64,000 bases of DNA from Pseudomonas taeanensis MS-3 (GTDB lineage Bacteria > Pseudomonadota > Gammaproteobacteria > Pseudomonadales > Pseudomonadaceae): positions 1,159,914 through 1,223,913 of the forward strand of contig NZ_AWSQ01000001.1 of the NCBI RefSeq assembly GCF_000498575.2, written 5' to 3'. The notes under the pieces are model-generated. The model saw only the letters and a list, made by a program, of their open reading frames with translations. It searched no databases and was not told where the DNA came from. Positions 56,926-64,000 of the stretch are shown in pieces. The position numbers were made by a program, and so were the translations under genes. Each line of letters starts with the position of its first letter. Positions within the stretch are counted from its first letter, which is position 1.

Positions 56926-57545
56926 GTCTGAGCGAATCGTTAGAAAGCCTAAGAAAAATTGATATCAGTGAGCTCGATCTTAATAATATTGGGTCTTGGC
57001 CTGCAGCGATAAGAGGTGTCGTCTGCTTGCTGCTATTGGTCATTGTGTTAGTGCTGGGTTATAACTTTCATTTGAAGGACTTGCAGGCGCAATTAGAACA
57101 GCAGCAAAGTGAGGAGGGTGCGCTTAAACAGCAGTTTTCGACCAAAGCGTTCCAGGCTGCCAACCTTGAGGCATACAAGGAGCAGATGAAAGAGATGGAG
57201 ATCTCATTTGGCGCCCTGCTGAGACAACTGCCGAGCGATACAGAAGTGCCTGGGTTGCTCGAAGATATAACGCGCACAGGGTTGGGTAGCGGTCTGGAAT
57301 TTGAGGAAATAAGATTATTGCCGGAAGCTGCTCAGCAGTTTTATATAGAACTGCCTATTCAGATAAAGGTAGTCGGTGCGTATCACGATCTAGCAACTTT
57401 TGTCAGTGGTGTCGCCAGTTTGCCACGCATCGTTACATTGCATGACTTTGAAGTGGTACCCGCTCAGGCGGGTAGTGCATCTAAGTTGCGTATGAGTATT
57501 GTAGCTAAGACGTATCGTTACAATGATAAGGGGGTAGTGCAATGA
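56922..57545 (+). CDS. pilO: Type IV pilus alignment protein PilO
   Basis: 207 aa. N-terminal ISELDLNNIGSWPAAIRG, a membrane span (about 30-48), a coiled coil with many Gln/Glu (about 50-85) and a ferredoxin-like periplasmic domain. Heterodimer with PilN. Base composition is less GC-rich here than in most of the window. Confidence 0.96.
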   Translation: MSLSESLESLRKIDISELDLNNIGSWPAAIRGVVCLLLLVIVLVLGYNFHLKDLQAQLEQQQSEEGALKQQFSTKAFQAANLEAYKEQMKEMEISFGALLRQLPSDTEVPGLLEDITRTGLGSGLEFEEIRLLPEAAQQFYIELPIQIKVVGAYHDLATFVSGVASLPRIVTLHDFEVVPAQAGSASKLRMSIVAKTYRYNDKGVVQ

Positions 57546-58066
57546 GGAACTCCCGTCTTTTATTTTTTGTCTCTTTTTTGAGTTTGGCGGGTTGTGGTGC
57601 AGGCGGCGATTTTAGTGACTTGCAGGCGTATATGGATGAAGTGCGCTCGCGCCCCGAGGGCTCTATAGAGCCATTGCCAGTGTTTCAGCCATACGAAAGT
57701 TTTACCTACAGTGCTGCTGCCTTACGCAGTCCTTTTCAGCCGCCGATCAAAATAGATGTGGTTAATCGACAAAAAGGGTCGCAAGAAATAAAGCCGGATG
57801 AGACGCGGGTCAAGCAGTTTCTTGAGGACTTTAATATTGAAGTGTTTGAGATGGTCGGGACCCTTGCGAACGATCATGGCGTTTTTGCTTTGGTGAGTGG
57901 GGCTGGAGGTGTGCATCGAGTCAAGGTAGGGGATTACCTGGGCAGAAACCACGGACGCATTCTGGTGATAGATGAGTCCAAGGTCGATGTGATTGAAATT
58001 GTCCCGGACGGCGAAGGTGGTTGGCTAGAACGGCCGCGTAGTCTCTCCCTTAAGGAGCGCTCTTAA
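57542..58066 (+). CDS. pilP: Type IV pilus lipoprotein PilP
   Basis: 174 aa lipoprotein with lipobox LAGC (cysteine about 18). Unstructured linker including SIEPLPVFQPYESFTYSA and LRSPFQPP, then a beta-sandwich domain (about 95-165, MVGTLANDHGVFALV and VHRVKVGDYLGRNHGRI) that links PilNO to the secretin. ATGA overlap with pilO. Confidence 0.96.
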   Translation: MRNSRLLFFVSFLSLAGCGAGGDFSDLQAYMDEVRSRPEGSIEPLPVFQPYESFTYSAAALRSPFQPPIKIDVVNRQKGSQEIKPDETRVKQFLEDFNIEVFEMVGTLANDHGVFALVSGAGGVHRVKVGDYLGRNHGRILVIDESKVDVIEIVPDGEGGWLERPRSLSLKERS

Positions 58067-58082
58067 AAAGAGCGGAGTAATC

Positions 58083-60236
58083 ATGAAAAAAAATAACCGG
58101 TCTGCCCAACGGAACCTGAGAATGAATAGCTCCTTATCGCGTTTAGGTATTTTCTTGTCAGCGGTGCTGCTCTCACCTGGGCTGTTGGCCGCTAATCTGC
58201 AGGCGCTTGATGTAGCTGCCTTACCTGGTGATCGGGTGGAGTTGAAGTTGACTTTCGATGAGCCGGTGATGGCGCCGCGTGGCTATACAATTGAGCAGCC
58301 GGCACGAATTGCGCTCGACCTACCAGGCGTTTCCAATGCCTTGGGGACAAAAAATAGAGAGTTAGGTGTTGGTAATGCACGCAGCGTTACTGTGGTAGAA
58401 GCAAAAGATCGAACGCGATTGATCATTAATCTGACCACTTTAGCGCCCTATAGCACTCGCGTTGTAGGCAATGACCTTTATGTGCTTGTAGGTGAAGGGG
58501 CGAGACGCAGTGCATCTGTCGCGCAGCCAGTTGCCGAAGCGGCGTCTGCTACTAGGATCCCCGCTGCAAAAGTCTATGCTCCGATAGGTAAGGCCATTAG
58601 TAATATTGACTTTCAGCGTGGTGAGCAAGGTGAGGGGAATGTTGTCATTACCCTGTCGGATGCGTCGGTAAGCCCTGACATTCAAGAGCAGGGTGGGAAA
58701 ATTCGTCTGGATTTTGCCAAGACTCAGCTGCCCGAGTCCCTGCGTGTTCGATTGGATGTTAAAGACTTTGCGACCCCTGTCCAGTTTGTCAGTGCTACTG
58801 GCTCTGCGGATAAAGCCAGCATCGTTATTGAGCCAGCTGGCTCATATGATTATCTCGCTTATCAAACGGATAATAAACTCACGTTAAGTATCAAGCCGTT
58901 GACTCAGAGTGATGTTGAGGAACGTAAGAGTGAGCGGTTTGCCTACACAGGCGAAAAACTTTCGCTAAATTTCCAGGACATTGATGTCCGTTCGGTGCTG
59001 CAGTTGATCGCGGACTTTACCGACTTGAACTTGGTTGCCAGTGACACGGTTCAAGGTAACATCACTTTGCGCTTGCAAAATGTGCCGTGGGACCAGGCGT
59101 TGGATTTAGTGCTTAAGACCAAGGGTTTGGATAAGCGCAAAGTGGGCAATGTGTTGTTGGTGGCGCCTGCTGATGAAATTGCGGCACGCGAGCGTCAGGA
59201 GCTCGAGTCACAAAAACAGATTGCAGAGCTTGCTCCGCTACGCCGTGAGTTGATTCAGGTAAATTATGCTAAGGCCTCTGACATGGCCAAGCTGTTCCAG
59301 TCTGTCACCAGTGCCGACGGCACCGCCGATGAGCGCGGTTCGATTACAGTAGACGATAGAACTAATAGCATTATTGCCTACCAGACTCAGGTTCGTTTGG
59401 ATGAGTTGCGTCGTATTGTTGCACAGTTGGATGTGGCAGTTCGTCAGGTCATGATTGAGGCGCGGATCGTCGAGGCTAATGTCGATTTCGATAAAGAAAT
59501 CGGTGTTCGCTGGGGGGGGGCTTTTACGGATGATCAGTGGACTGGTTCCGGCGGTAACATTGGGATCGGCGAAGGTACGACTGGGTGTGGGCCGTTTGTT
59601 GGAAATTGCACTTTGCCCACTACCGGCACTGGTAATAATCCTCTTCCCTTTGTTGATCTGGGCTCTGCTAATGCCACCTCTAATTTGGGTATAGGGTTCA
59701 TTACCAATAACGTGATTCTTGACCTTGAATTGTCTGCCATGGAGAAAACCGGTAACGGTGAAGTGATTTCACAACCGAAAGTTGTGACCTCTGATAAGGA
59801 GACTGCGAAGATTCTGAAGGGCTCCGAAATCCCATACCAGGAGGCAAGCTCCAGTGGTGCCACCTCGGTTACGTTTGTTGAGGCGGCTCTGTCGCTGGAG
59901 GTTACGCCGCAAATCACGCCTGATAACCGTATCATCATGGAAGTGAAGGTTAATAAGGATGAGCCAGATTTCGCTAACCAAGTTAACGGTACGCCAACGA
60001 TCCGTAAAAATGAGGTGAATGCCAAGGTGCTGGTTGCAGATGGAGAAACCATTGTGATCGGGGGCGTGTTCTCCAATACACAGAGTAAAGGTGTAGATAA
60101 GGTGCCGTTTTTGGGCGACATTCCTTACGTGGGGCGTTTGTTTCGCCGAGATGTCGTTCGGGACTCTAAATCCGAGCTGCTGATTTTCCTTACGCCGCGT
60201 ATCATGAACAATCAGGCCATTACGGTGAATCGTTGA
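58083..60236 (+). CDS. pilQ: Type IV pilus secretin PilQ
   Basis: 717 aa outer-membrane secretin. Signal peptide (about 17-37 hydrophobic, GLLAAN), two AMIN domains (about 40-150 and 165-275) that bind peptidoglycan, STN/N1 domains (about 290-440) and the secretin domain (about 460-715) with [21 protein letters not shown] and the [17 protein letters not shown] end block. A run of nine G (59512-59520) encodes WGGA around residues 477-480, a possible slippage site. Confidence 0.97.
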   Translation: MKKNNRSAQRNLRMNSSLSRLGIFLSAVLLSPGLLAANLQALDVAALPGDRVELKLTFDEPVMAPRGYTIEQPARIALDLPGVSNALGTKNRELGVGNARSVTVVEAKDRTRLIINLTTLAPYSTRVVGNDLYVLVGEGARRSASVAQPVAEAASATRIPAAKVYAPIGKAISNIDFQRGEQGEGNVVITLSDASVSPDIQEQGGKIRLDFAKTQLPESLRVRLDVKDFATPVQFVSATGSADKASIVIEPAGSYDYLAYQTDNKLTLSIKPLTQSDVEERKSERFAYTGEKLSLNFQDIDVRSVLQLIADFTDLNLVASDTVQGNITLRLQNVPWDQALDLVLKTKGLDKRKVGNVLLVAPADEIAARERQELESQKQIAELAPLRRELIQVNYAKASDMAKLFQSVTSADGTADERGSITVDDRTNSIIAYQTQVRLDELRRIVAQLDVAVRQVMIEARIVEANVDFDKEIGVRWGGAFTDDQWTGSGGNIGIGEGTTGCGPFVGNCTLPTTGTGNNPLPFVDLGSANATSNLGIGFITNNVILDLELSAMEKTGNGEVISQPKVVTSDKETAKILKGSEIPYQEASSSGATSVTFVEAALSLEVTPQITPDNRIIMEVKVNKDEPDFANQVNGTPTIRKNEVNAKVLVADGETIVIGGVFSNTQSKGVDKVPFLGDIPYVGRLFRRDVVRDSKSELLIFLTPRIMNNQAITVNR

Positions 60237-60240
60237 TTCT

Positions 60241-60759
60241 GTGCGCAATTTGATCCTCGTTGGCCCGATGGGTGCTGGTAAAAGCACCATCGGGCGTTTG
60301 CTTGCTAAAGAGTTACGCTTGCCTTTCAAAGACTCCGATAAGGAGATTGAGCAGCGTACTGGGGCCGATATTCCCTGGATCTTCGATGTGGAGGGGGAGC
60401 AGGGTTTTCGTGAGCGTGAACAGGCGGTCATAGCCGCGCTGTGCGAATTTGATGGCATGGTTCTGGCGACGGGTGGCGGTGCGGTCATGCGATCGGAAAA
60501 CCGTGCGGCCCTGAGGTCGGGTGGGCGAGTCGTGTACCTGCATGCTTCAGTTGAACAGCAGTTGGATCGGACCTCGCGTGACCGCAATCGCCCTTTGTTG
60601 CGTGCTGGAGACCCGGGCAAGGTGCTTCGTGATTTGCTGGCGATTCGCGATCCGTTGTACCGTGAAATTGCAGACGTTATTGTCGAAACCGATGAGCGCC
60701 CGCCTCGTTTGGTTGTGCAGGAAATACTAGAGCGCATCGAGGCGCTCGCTCCCCGTTAA
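60241..60759 (+). CDS. aroK: Shikimate kinase
   Basis: 172 aa, GTG start at 60241, four bases after pilQ. P-loop [15 protein letters not shown] (9-23), shikimate-binding [11 protein letters not shown] and GGGAV motifs. Phosphorylates shikimate. Classical pilQ-aroK-aroB neighbourhood. Confidence 0.97.
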   Translation: MRNLILVGPMGAGKSTIGRLLAKELRLPFKDSDKEIEQRTGADIPWIFDVEGEQGFREREQAVIAALCEFDGMVLATGGGAVMRSENRAALRSGGRVVYLHASVEQQLDRTSRDRNRPLLRAGDPGKVLRDLLAIRDPLYREIADVIVETDERPPRLVVQEILERIEALAPR

Positions 60760-60810
60760 AGCGCAGGCCGAACTGCGCTATCCTAGGTCCCTTTTGACTC
60801 TGGGGGCTCC

Positions 60811-61914
60811 ATGCAAACTCTTCGCGTCGATCTCGGCGAGCGCAGTTATCCCATTTATATTGGTGCCGATTTGTTGGCTCGGGCCGATTTGTTGGCGCCG
60901 CACATCGCTGGGCGACAAGTCGCCATCGTTACCAATGAAACGGTGGCGCCGCTTTACCTTGGTGCGCTCGAAACCGCGCTTGCTGGGTACGCGGTAACCT
61001 CGATTGTCCTGCCGGATGGGGAGGCATTCAAGAATTGGGAAACCTTGCAGGCAATTTTCGATGGTTTGCTTGGTGCTCGACATGACCGGCGTACAACAGT
61101 GGTCGCCTTGGGCGGGGGGGTGATCGGTGATATGGCAGGCTTTGCCGCGGCCTGCTATCAGCGTGGGGTCAACTTCATTCAAGTCCCGACTACCTTGCTG
61201 TCGCAGGTCGACTCTTCGGTTGGCGGCAAGACTGGAATCAATCACCCGCTCGGAAAGAATATGGTTGGGGCTTTTTATCAGCCGCAAGCTGTATTGATCG
61301 ATATCGCTAGCTTGGTCACTTTGCCTGCGCGTGAGCTGTCGGCGGGGCTAGCTGAGGTGATTAAGTATGGCTTGATTTGTGATGAGCCTTTCCTTGGCTG
61401 GCTCGAAGAAAACATGCTCGCATTGCGCGCCCTCGATCAGGCGGTACTGACGACTGCGGTCGAGCGCTCCTGTGTGGCCAAGGCGCGAGTAGTTGGTGCC
61501 GATGAGCGTGAGTCGGGTGTGCGTGCCACGCTTAATCTTGGGCATACTTTTGGTCATGCCATTGAGACGCATCAGGGTTATGGCGTCTGGCTGCACGGTG
61601 AAGCGGTGGCGGCGGGTACCGTGATGGCGCTGGAAATGTCGATGCGTATGGGCTGGATCACCGTTGCCGAGCGGGATAGGGGTATTCGTTTGTTTCAGGC
61701 TGCGGGTTTGCCTGTCGTGCCGCCAAAAGATATGACGCCTGAGCATTTCCTTGAGCATATGGCTGTCGATAAGAAGGTGCTTGATGGTCAGCTACGGCTG
61801 GTGTTGTTGCGGTGCTTGGGGGAGGCGGTGGTCACCAGTGAGTATCCGCGCGAAATTTTGAATGCCACGCTCAGTGCAGATTACGCTGCGCTGGTGGATC
61901 AGCTAAAACATTAA
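60811..61914 (+). CDS. aroB: 3-dehydroquinate synthase
   Basis: 367 aa. NAD-binding [13 protein letters not shown] (about 104-116), [22 protein letters not shown] and metal-binding HTFGHAIE. Second step of the shikimate pathway. Contains a G7 run (61114-61120). Confidence 0.97.
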   Translation: MQTLRVDLGERSYPIYIGADLLARADLLAPHIAGRQVAIVTNETVAPLYLGALETALAGYAVTSIVLPDGEAFKNWETLQAIFDGLLGARHDRRTTVVALGGGVIGDMAGFAAACYQRGVNFIQVPTTLLSQVDSSVGGKTGINHPLGKNMVGAFYQPQAVLIDIASLVTLPARELSAGLAEVIKYGLICDEPFLGWLEENMLALRALDQAVLTTAVERSCVAKARVVGADERESGVRATLNLGHTFGHAIETHQGYGVWLHGEAVAAGTVMALEMSMRMGWITVAERDRGIRLFQAAGLPVVPPKDMTPEHFLEHMAVDKKVLDGQLRLVLLRCLGEAVVTSEYPREILNATLSADYAALVDQLKH

Positions 61915-61924
61915 TGAGTGCACC

Positions 61925-63469
61925 ATGACCAGTTTGCATGCTGACGAGGCCTTTCTCGAGCACTATCAATTCAGTCACGACCCTTTCGCAGCGCGTGTGC
62001 CGGGCTTCAAGTTTTTTCCTGCCCAGCGTAAGCCGGTGCTCGGACAGCTGCATCACCTTGCTCGTTACAGTCAGCTGTTGCTGGTCGTGAGTGGCCCTCG
62101 GGGGAGTGGCAAAACCCTTCTGCGTCAGGCACTGGTCGCCAGTACCAATAAGCAGGCGGTGCAGAGTGTCGTGATTAGCGGGCAGGGGGCCGCAGAGCCC
62201 GGCGCTGTGTTGCGTCAGGTGGCGCAAGGCTTACAGGTGCAGCAGTCTGGGGTGCAAGCGATATTGGCTCAGGTCGGGCAGCTGGCGCTGACTGGGCAAG
62301 AAGTCTATTTGCTGGTCGACGATGCGGAGCAGTTGAGTGAAGCCGCGTTGACCAGTCTGTTGGCGCTGGCGGCAGGCAGTGCCGAGGGTCGAGCACATGT
62401 GTTCCTGTTTTCCGAGCCTGGTTTGATGCCGCGGCTGGAGTCATTGGCGGAGGGCGGGGAGTGCTTTCACGTCATCGAGTTGCAGCCCTACAGCGAAGAT
62501 GAGTCGCGTGAATACCTGGCCCAGCGGCTTGAGGGTGCAGGGCGCGGGCTCGAAGTGTTTACAGCTGAGCAGCTCGCTGATATTCATGAGCAGTCCGAGG
62601 CGTGGCCGGGGCTGATTAACCAAGTGGCGCGCGAAACCTTGATTGAGACCATGTTGGCTCAGCGCGGGGCGGCTAAGCGATCTTGGTTTCCACTCAGTCT
62701 GCCGAAAAAGCACTTGTTGGCATTGGCTGTTGTAGGAATTGGGGTGTTTGCTGCCTGGATGATGCAGGGGCGCTCAGGTGGTGAGGTGATGTCGCCGGTG
62801 GCGCAGTTGCCGCTCAAGCAGAATGTTGCGCCTACAGTGCTCGATTCGGCTTCTGAAGCGGCCGATCCGAATCCTCCTGCCATTGAGTTTGCGGGTGCTA
62901 ATCAGCCTTTACCGCTACCGCTGGTTGGCGAGGCGCAGCCGGTTATTCGTGAGCCATTGGCTCAGGCAGCTGGTTTGACCGGGGCTGAGGAGGCCGACGT
63001 GGCGGGGCGTGAGAGTGCAGCCGATGTGCACGTGGATGAAAGTCCGCTGCCAGTCGCTCCTGTTACTCCTGTTGCCCCTGTGGTCAAGGCCGAGGCGCCA
63101 GTCACTGTGGTGCAGGTGCCAAAGCCTGAGCCAGTGGTGAAGCCGGCGGTGCCTTCAGCACCGTCGGTCAATGCCGCGTTGGCAGCAGACTGGTATGGGG
63201 CGCAGGCGGGGTCGCGTTATACCCTGCAAGTATTTGGTGCGCGTGCAGAGGCTAGTGCGCAAGCCTTCGTGCGTGAACAGGGAGCGGAATATCACTATTT
63301 CAAAAAGCAGCATCAAGGGCAGGCGCTCTATGTCGTGACCTATGGCAGCTTCTCTTCTCATGCTGCTGCTCAGGCGGCGCTAAAGGGCTTGCCGACCAAG
63401 TTGCAGGCCGGTAAGCCATGGCCGCGTACGTTTGCCAGCATCAAGCACGAGATTGCCCAGGCTCGCTAG
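61925..63469 (+). CDS. damX: DamX-like AAA ATPase with SPOR domain
   Basis: 514 aa. N-terminal ExeA-like AAA domain (about 1-240) with Walker A SGPRGSGKTLLRQAL and Walker B-like VYLLVDDAEQLSE; one membrane span (about 257-277), a long Pro/Ala/Val-rich periplasmic linker (about 280-415), and a C-terminal SPOR domain (about 425-510, RYTLQVFGARAEASAQAFV). A septal-ring protein in its family. Same transcript as aroB (10-base gap). Confidence 0.93.
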   Translation: MTSLHADEAFLEHYQFSHDPFAARVPGFKFFPAQRKPVLGQLHHLARYSQLLLVVSGPRGSGKTLLRQALVASTNKQAVQSVVISGQGAAEPGAVLRQVAQGLQVQQSGVQAILAQVGQLALTGQEVYLLVDDAEQLSEAALTSLLALAAGSAEGRAHVFLFSEPGLMPRLESLAEGGECFHVIELQPYSEDESREYLAQRLEGAGRGLEVFTAEQLADIHEQSEAWPGLINQVARETLIETMLAQRGAAKRSWFPLSLPKKHLLALAVVGIGVFAAWMMQGRSGGEVMSPVAQLPLKQNVAPTVLDSASEAADPNPPAIEFAGANQPLPLPLVGEAQPVIREPLAQAAGLTGAEEADVAGRESAADVHVDESPLPVAPVTPVAPVVKAEAPVTVVQVPKPEPVVKPAVPSAPSVNAALAADWYGAQAGSRYTLQVFGARAEASAQAFVREQGAEYHYFKKQHQGQALYVVTYGSFSSHAAAQAALKGLPTKLQAGKPWPRTFASIKHEIAQAR

Positions 63470-63490
63470 TGATGGGTGTCTGTGCGCGGT

Positions 63491-63522
63491 GACCAGAGAG
63501 TCGTTAGCACGACCCTCTGGTC
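63491..63522 (+). terminator. Terminator after damX
   Basis: Thirteen-base arms (63491-63503 and 63510-63522) with one mismatch and a 6-base loop, 22 bases past the damX stop. T-rich sequence follows. The remaining 185 bases to gltB (63523-63707) hold its promoter and leader and no gene. Confidence 0.75.
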
Positions 63523-63707
63523 AATTCCTTCGTTTTAGCGACATAAGCTTTCAGTAGGTCGTCGCGAGGATTTGTGACGGCCTAGACGGATATGTACAAT
63601 AACCTCCCTTTTGCCTGCGCAAAGCTGAGGCTTTGCTCTGCGCGCACGGTAAGTAACTGAATTATAAGCAATTTGCCTTGTTAAAAGGCTGCCTGGTGAG
63701 AGTCCCT

Positions 63708-64000
63708 ATGAAAGCAGGTTTGTACCATCCTGATGAGTTCAAGGATAACTGCGGCTTCGGCCTGATTGCCCATATGCAGGGCGAGGCGAGCCATCACCTG
63801 CTGCAGACCGCTATTGAAGCGCTGACATGCATGACCCACCGCGGTGGGATCAACGCCGATGGCAAGACCGGTGATGGTTGTGGTTTGTTGATCCAGAAGC
63901 CCGATGTCTTTCTGCGCGCCGTGGCTCAGGAGCATTTCTCCGTCGAACTGGCGCAACAATATGCCGTTGGCATGGTGTTCTTTAATCAGGACGCCGATAA
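63708..64000 (+). CDS. gltB: Glutamate synthase large subunit, 5' end (truncated by window)
   Basis: First 97 codons only, start ATG at 63708. Class II glutamine amidotransferase start with the catalytic cysteine in [18 protein letters not shown]; here, as in long-leader GltB forms, Cys15 would be exposed only after propeptide removal. [20 protein letters not shown] is characteristic. Continues beyond the window. Confidence 0.95.
   Translation, partial: MKAGLYHPDEFKDNCGFGLIAHMQGEASHHLLQTAIEALTCMTHRGGINADGKTGDGCGLLIQKPDVFLRAVAQEHFSVELAQQYAVGMVFFNQDAD

Overview
The window is chromosomal DNA of a Pseudomonas-type gammaproteobacterium. Three blocks point to this: a medium-chain-length PHA locus (phaC1-phaZ-phaC2-phaD facing phaI-phaF) flanked by ubiE-ubiJ-ubiB-hisI-hisE-tatABC and hslVU; the pilMNOPQ-aroK-aroB-damX-gltB block next to a divergent PBP1A gene; and a fbp/DUF924/lipoprotein/blc block. 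From memory, most of 17.1-64 kb follows the PAO1 stretch from fbp to gltB, with gains and losses. No rRNA, tRNA, CRISPR, insertion sequence or prophage gene was seen.

Region 1 (0.2-16.1 kb, minus strand) is a complete but reordered alginate operon: algD-algA-alg8-alg44-algK-algE-algI-algJ-algF-algX-algL-algG. The usual Pseudomonas order is D-8-44-K-E-G-X-L-I-J-F-A. All functional modules are present: GDP-mannuronate synthesis (AlgA, AlgD), c-di-GMP-gated polymerase (Alg8, Alg44), periplasmic scaffold and lyase (AlgK, AlgX, AlgL), O-acetylation (AlgI, AlgJ, AlgF, AlgX) and porin (AlgE). Two components are abnormal. The AlgG epimerase homologue has DLQD where the catalytic DPHD motif is expected, and AlgK has a signal peptide without a lipidation cysteine. 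The cluster may therefore export an acetylated polymannuronate with little or no guluronate. Its upstream region has a GG-N10-GC (sigma-54-like) element inside a perfect inverted repeat and a larger inverted repeat about 100 bp further up; no AlgU-type promoter was recognised.

Region 2 (16.1-27.9 kb) holds a long non-coding stretch, fbp, a DUF924 gene, a small lipoprotein, the lipocalin blc, a decayed hutG remnant (frameshift plus nonsense codon), the autotransporter esterase estA, pip, dtd and a set of small accessory genes. Two regulator genes (TetR and HxlR families) each have a pair of matching palindromic operators in front of them.

Region 3 (27.9-41.6 kb) contains rsmE-tatCBA-hisE-hisI-ubiB-ubiJ-ubiE on the minus strand, a small PHA-system gene, phaI-phaF on the plus strand and the PHA synthase/depolymerase operon on the minus strand, with a good sigma-54-type promoter candidate before phaC1. 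Region 4 (41.2-52.6 kb) contains a DUF971 gene, hslUV, a SPOR-domain gene, argS, priA, rpmE, a thermonuclease-like gene, an M48 lipoprotein protease and maeB. Region 5 (52.7-64 kb) contains ponA, the type IV pilus alignment and secretin operon pilMNOPQ, aroK, aroB, damX and the first 97 codons of gltB, which runs off the window. Homopolymer tracts inside tatB (C10 on the coding strand) and pilQ (G9) could be slippage sites.
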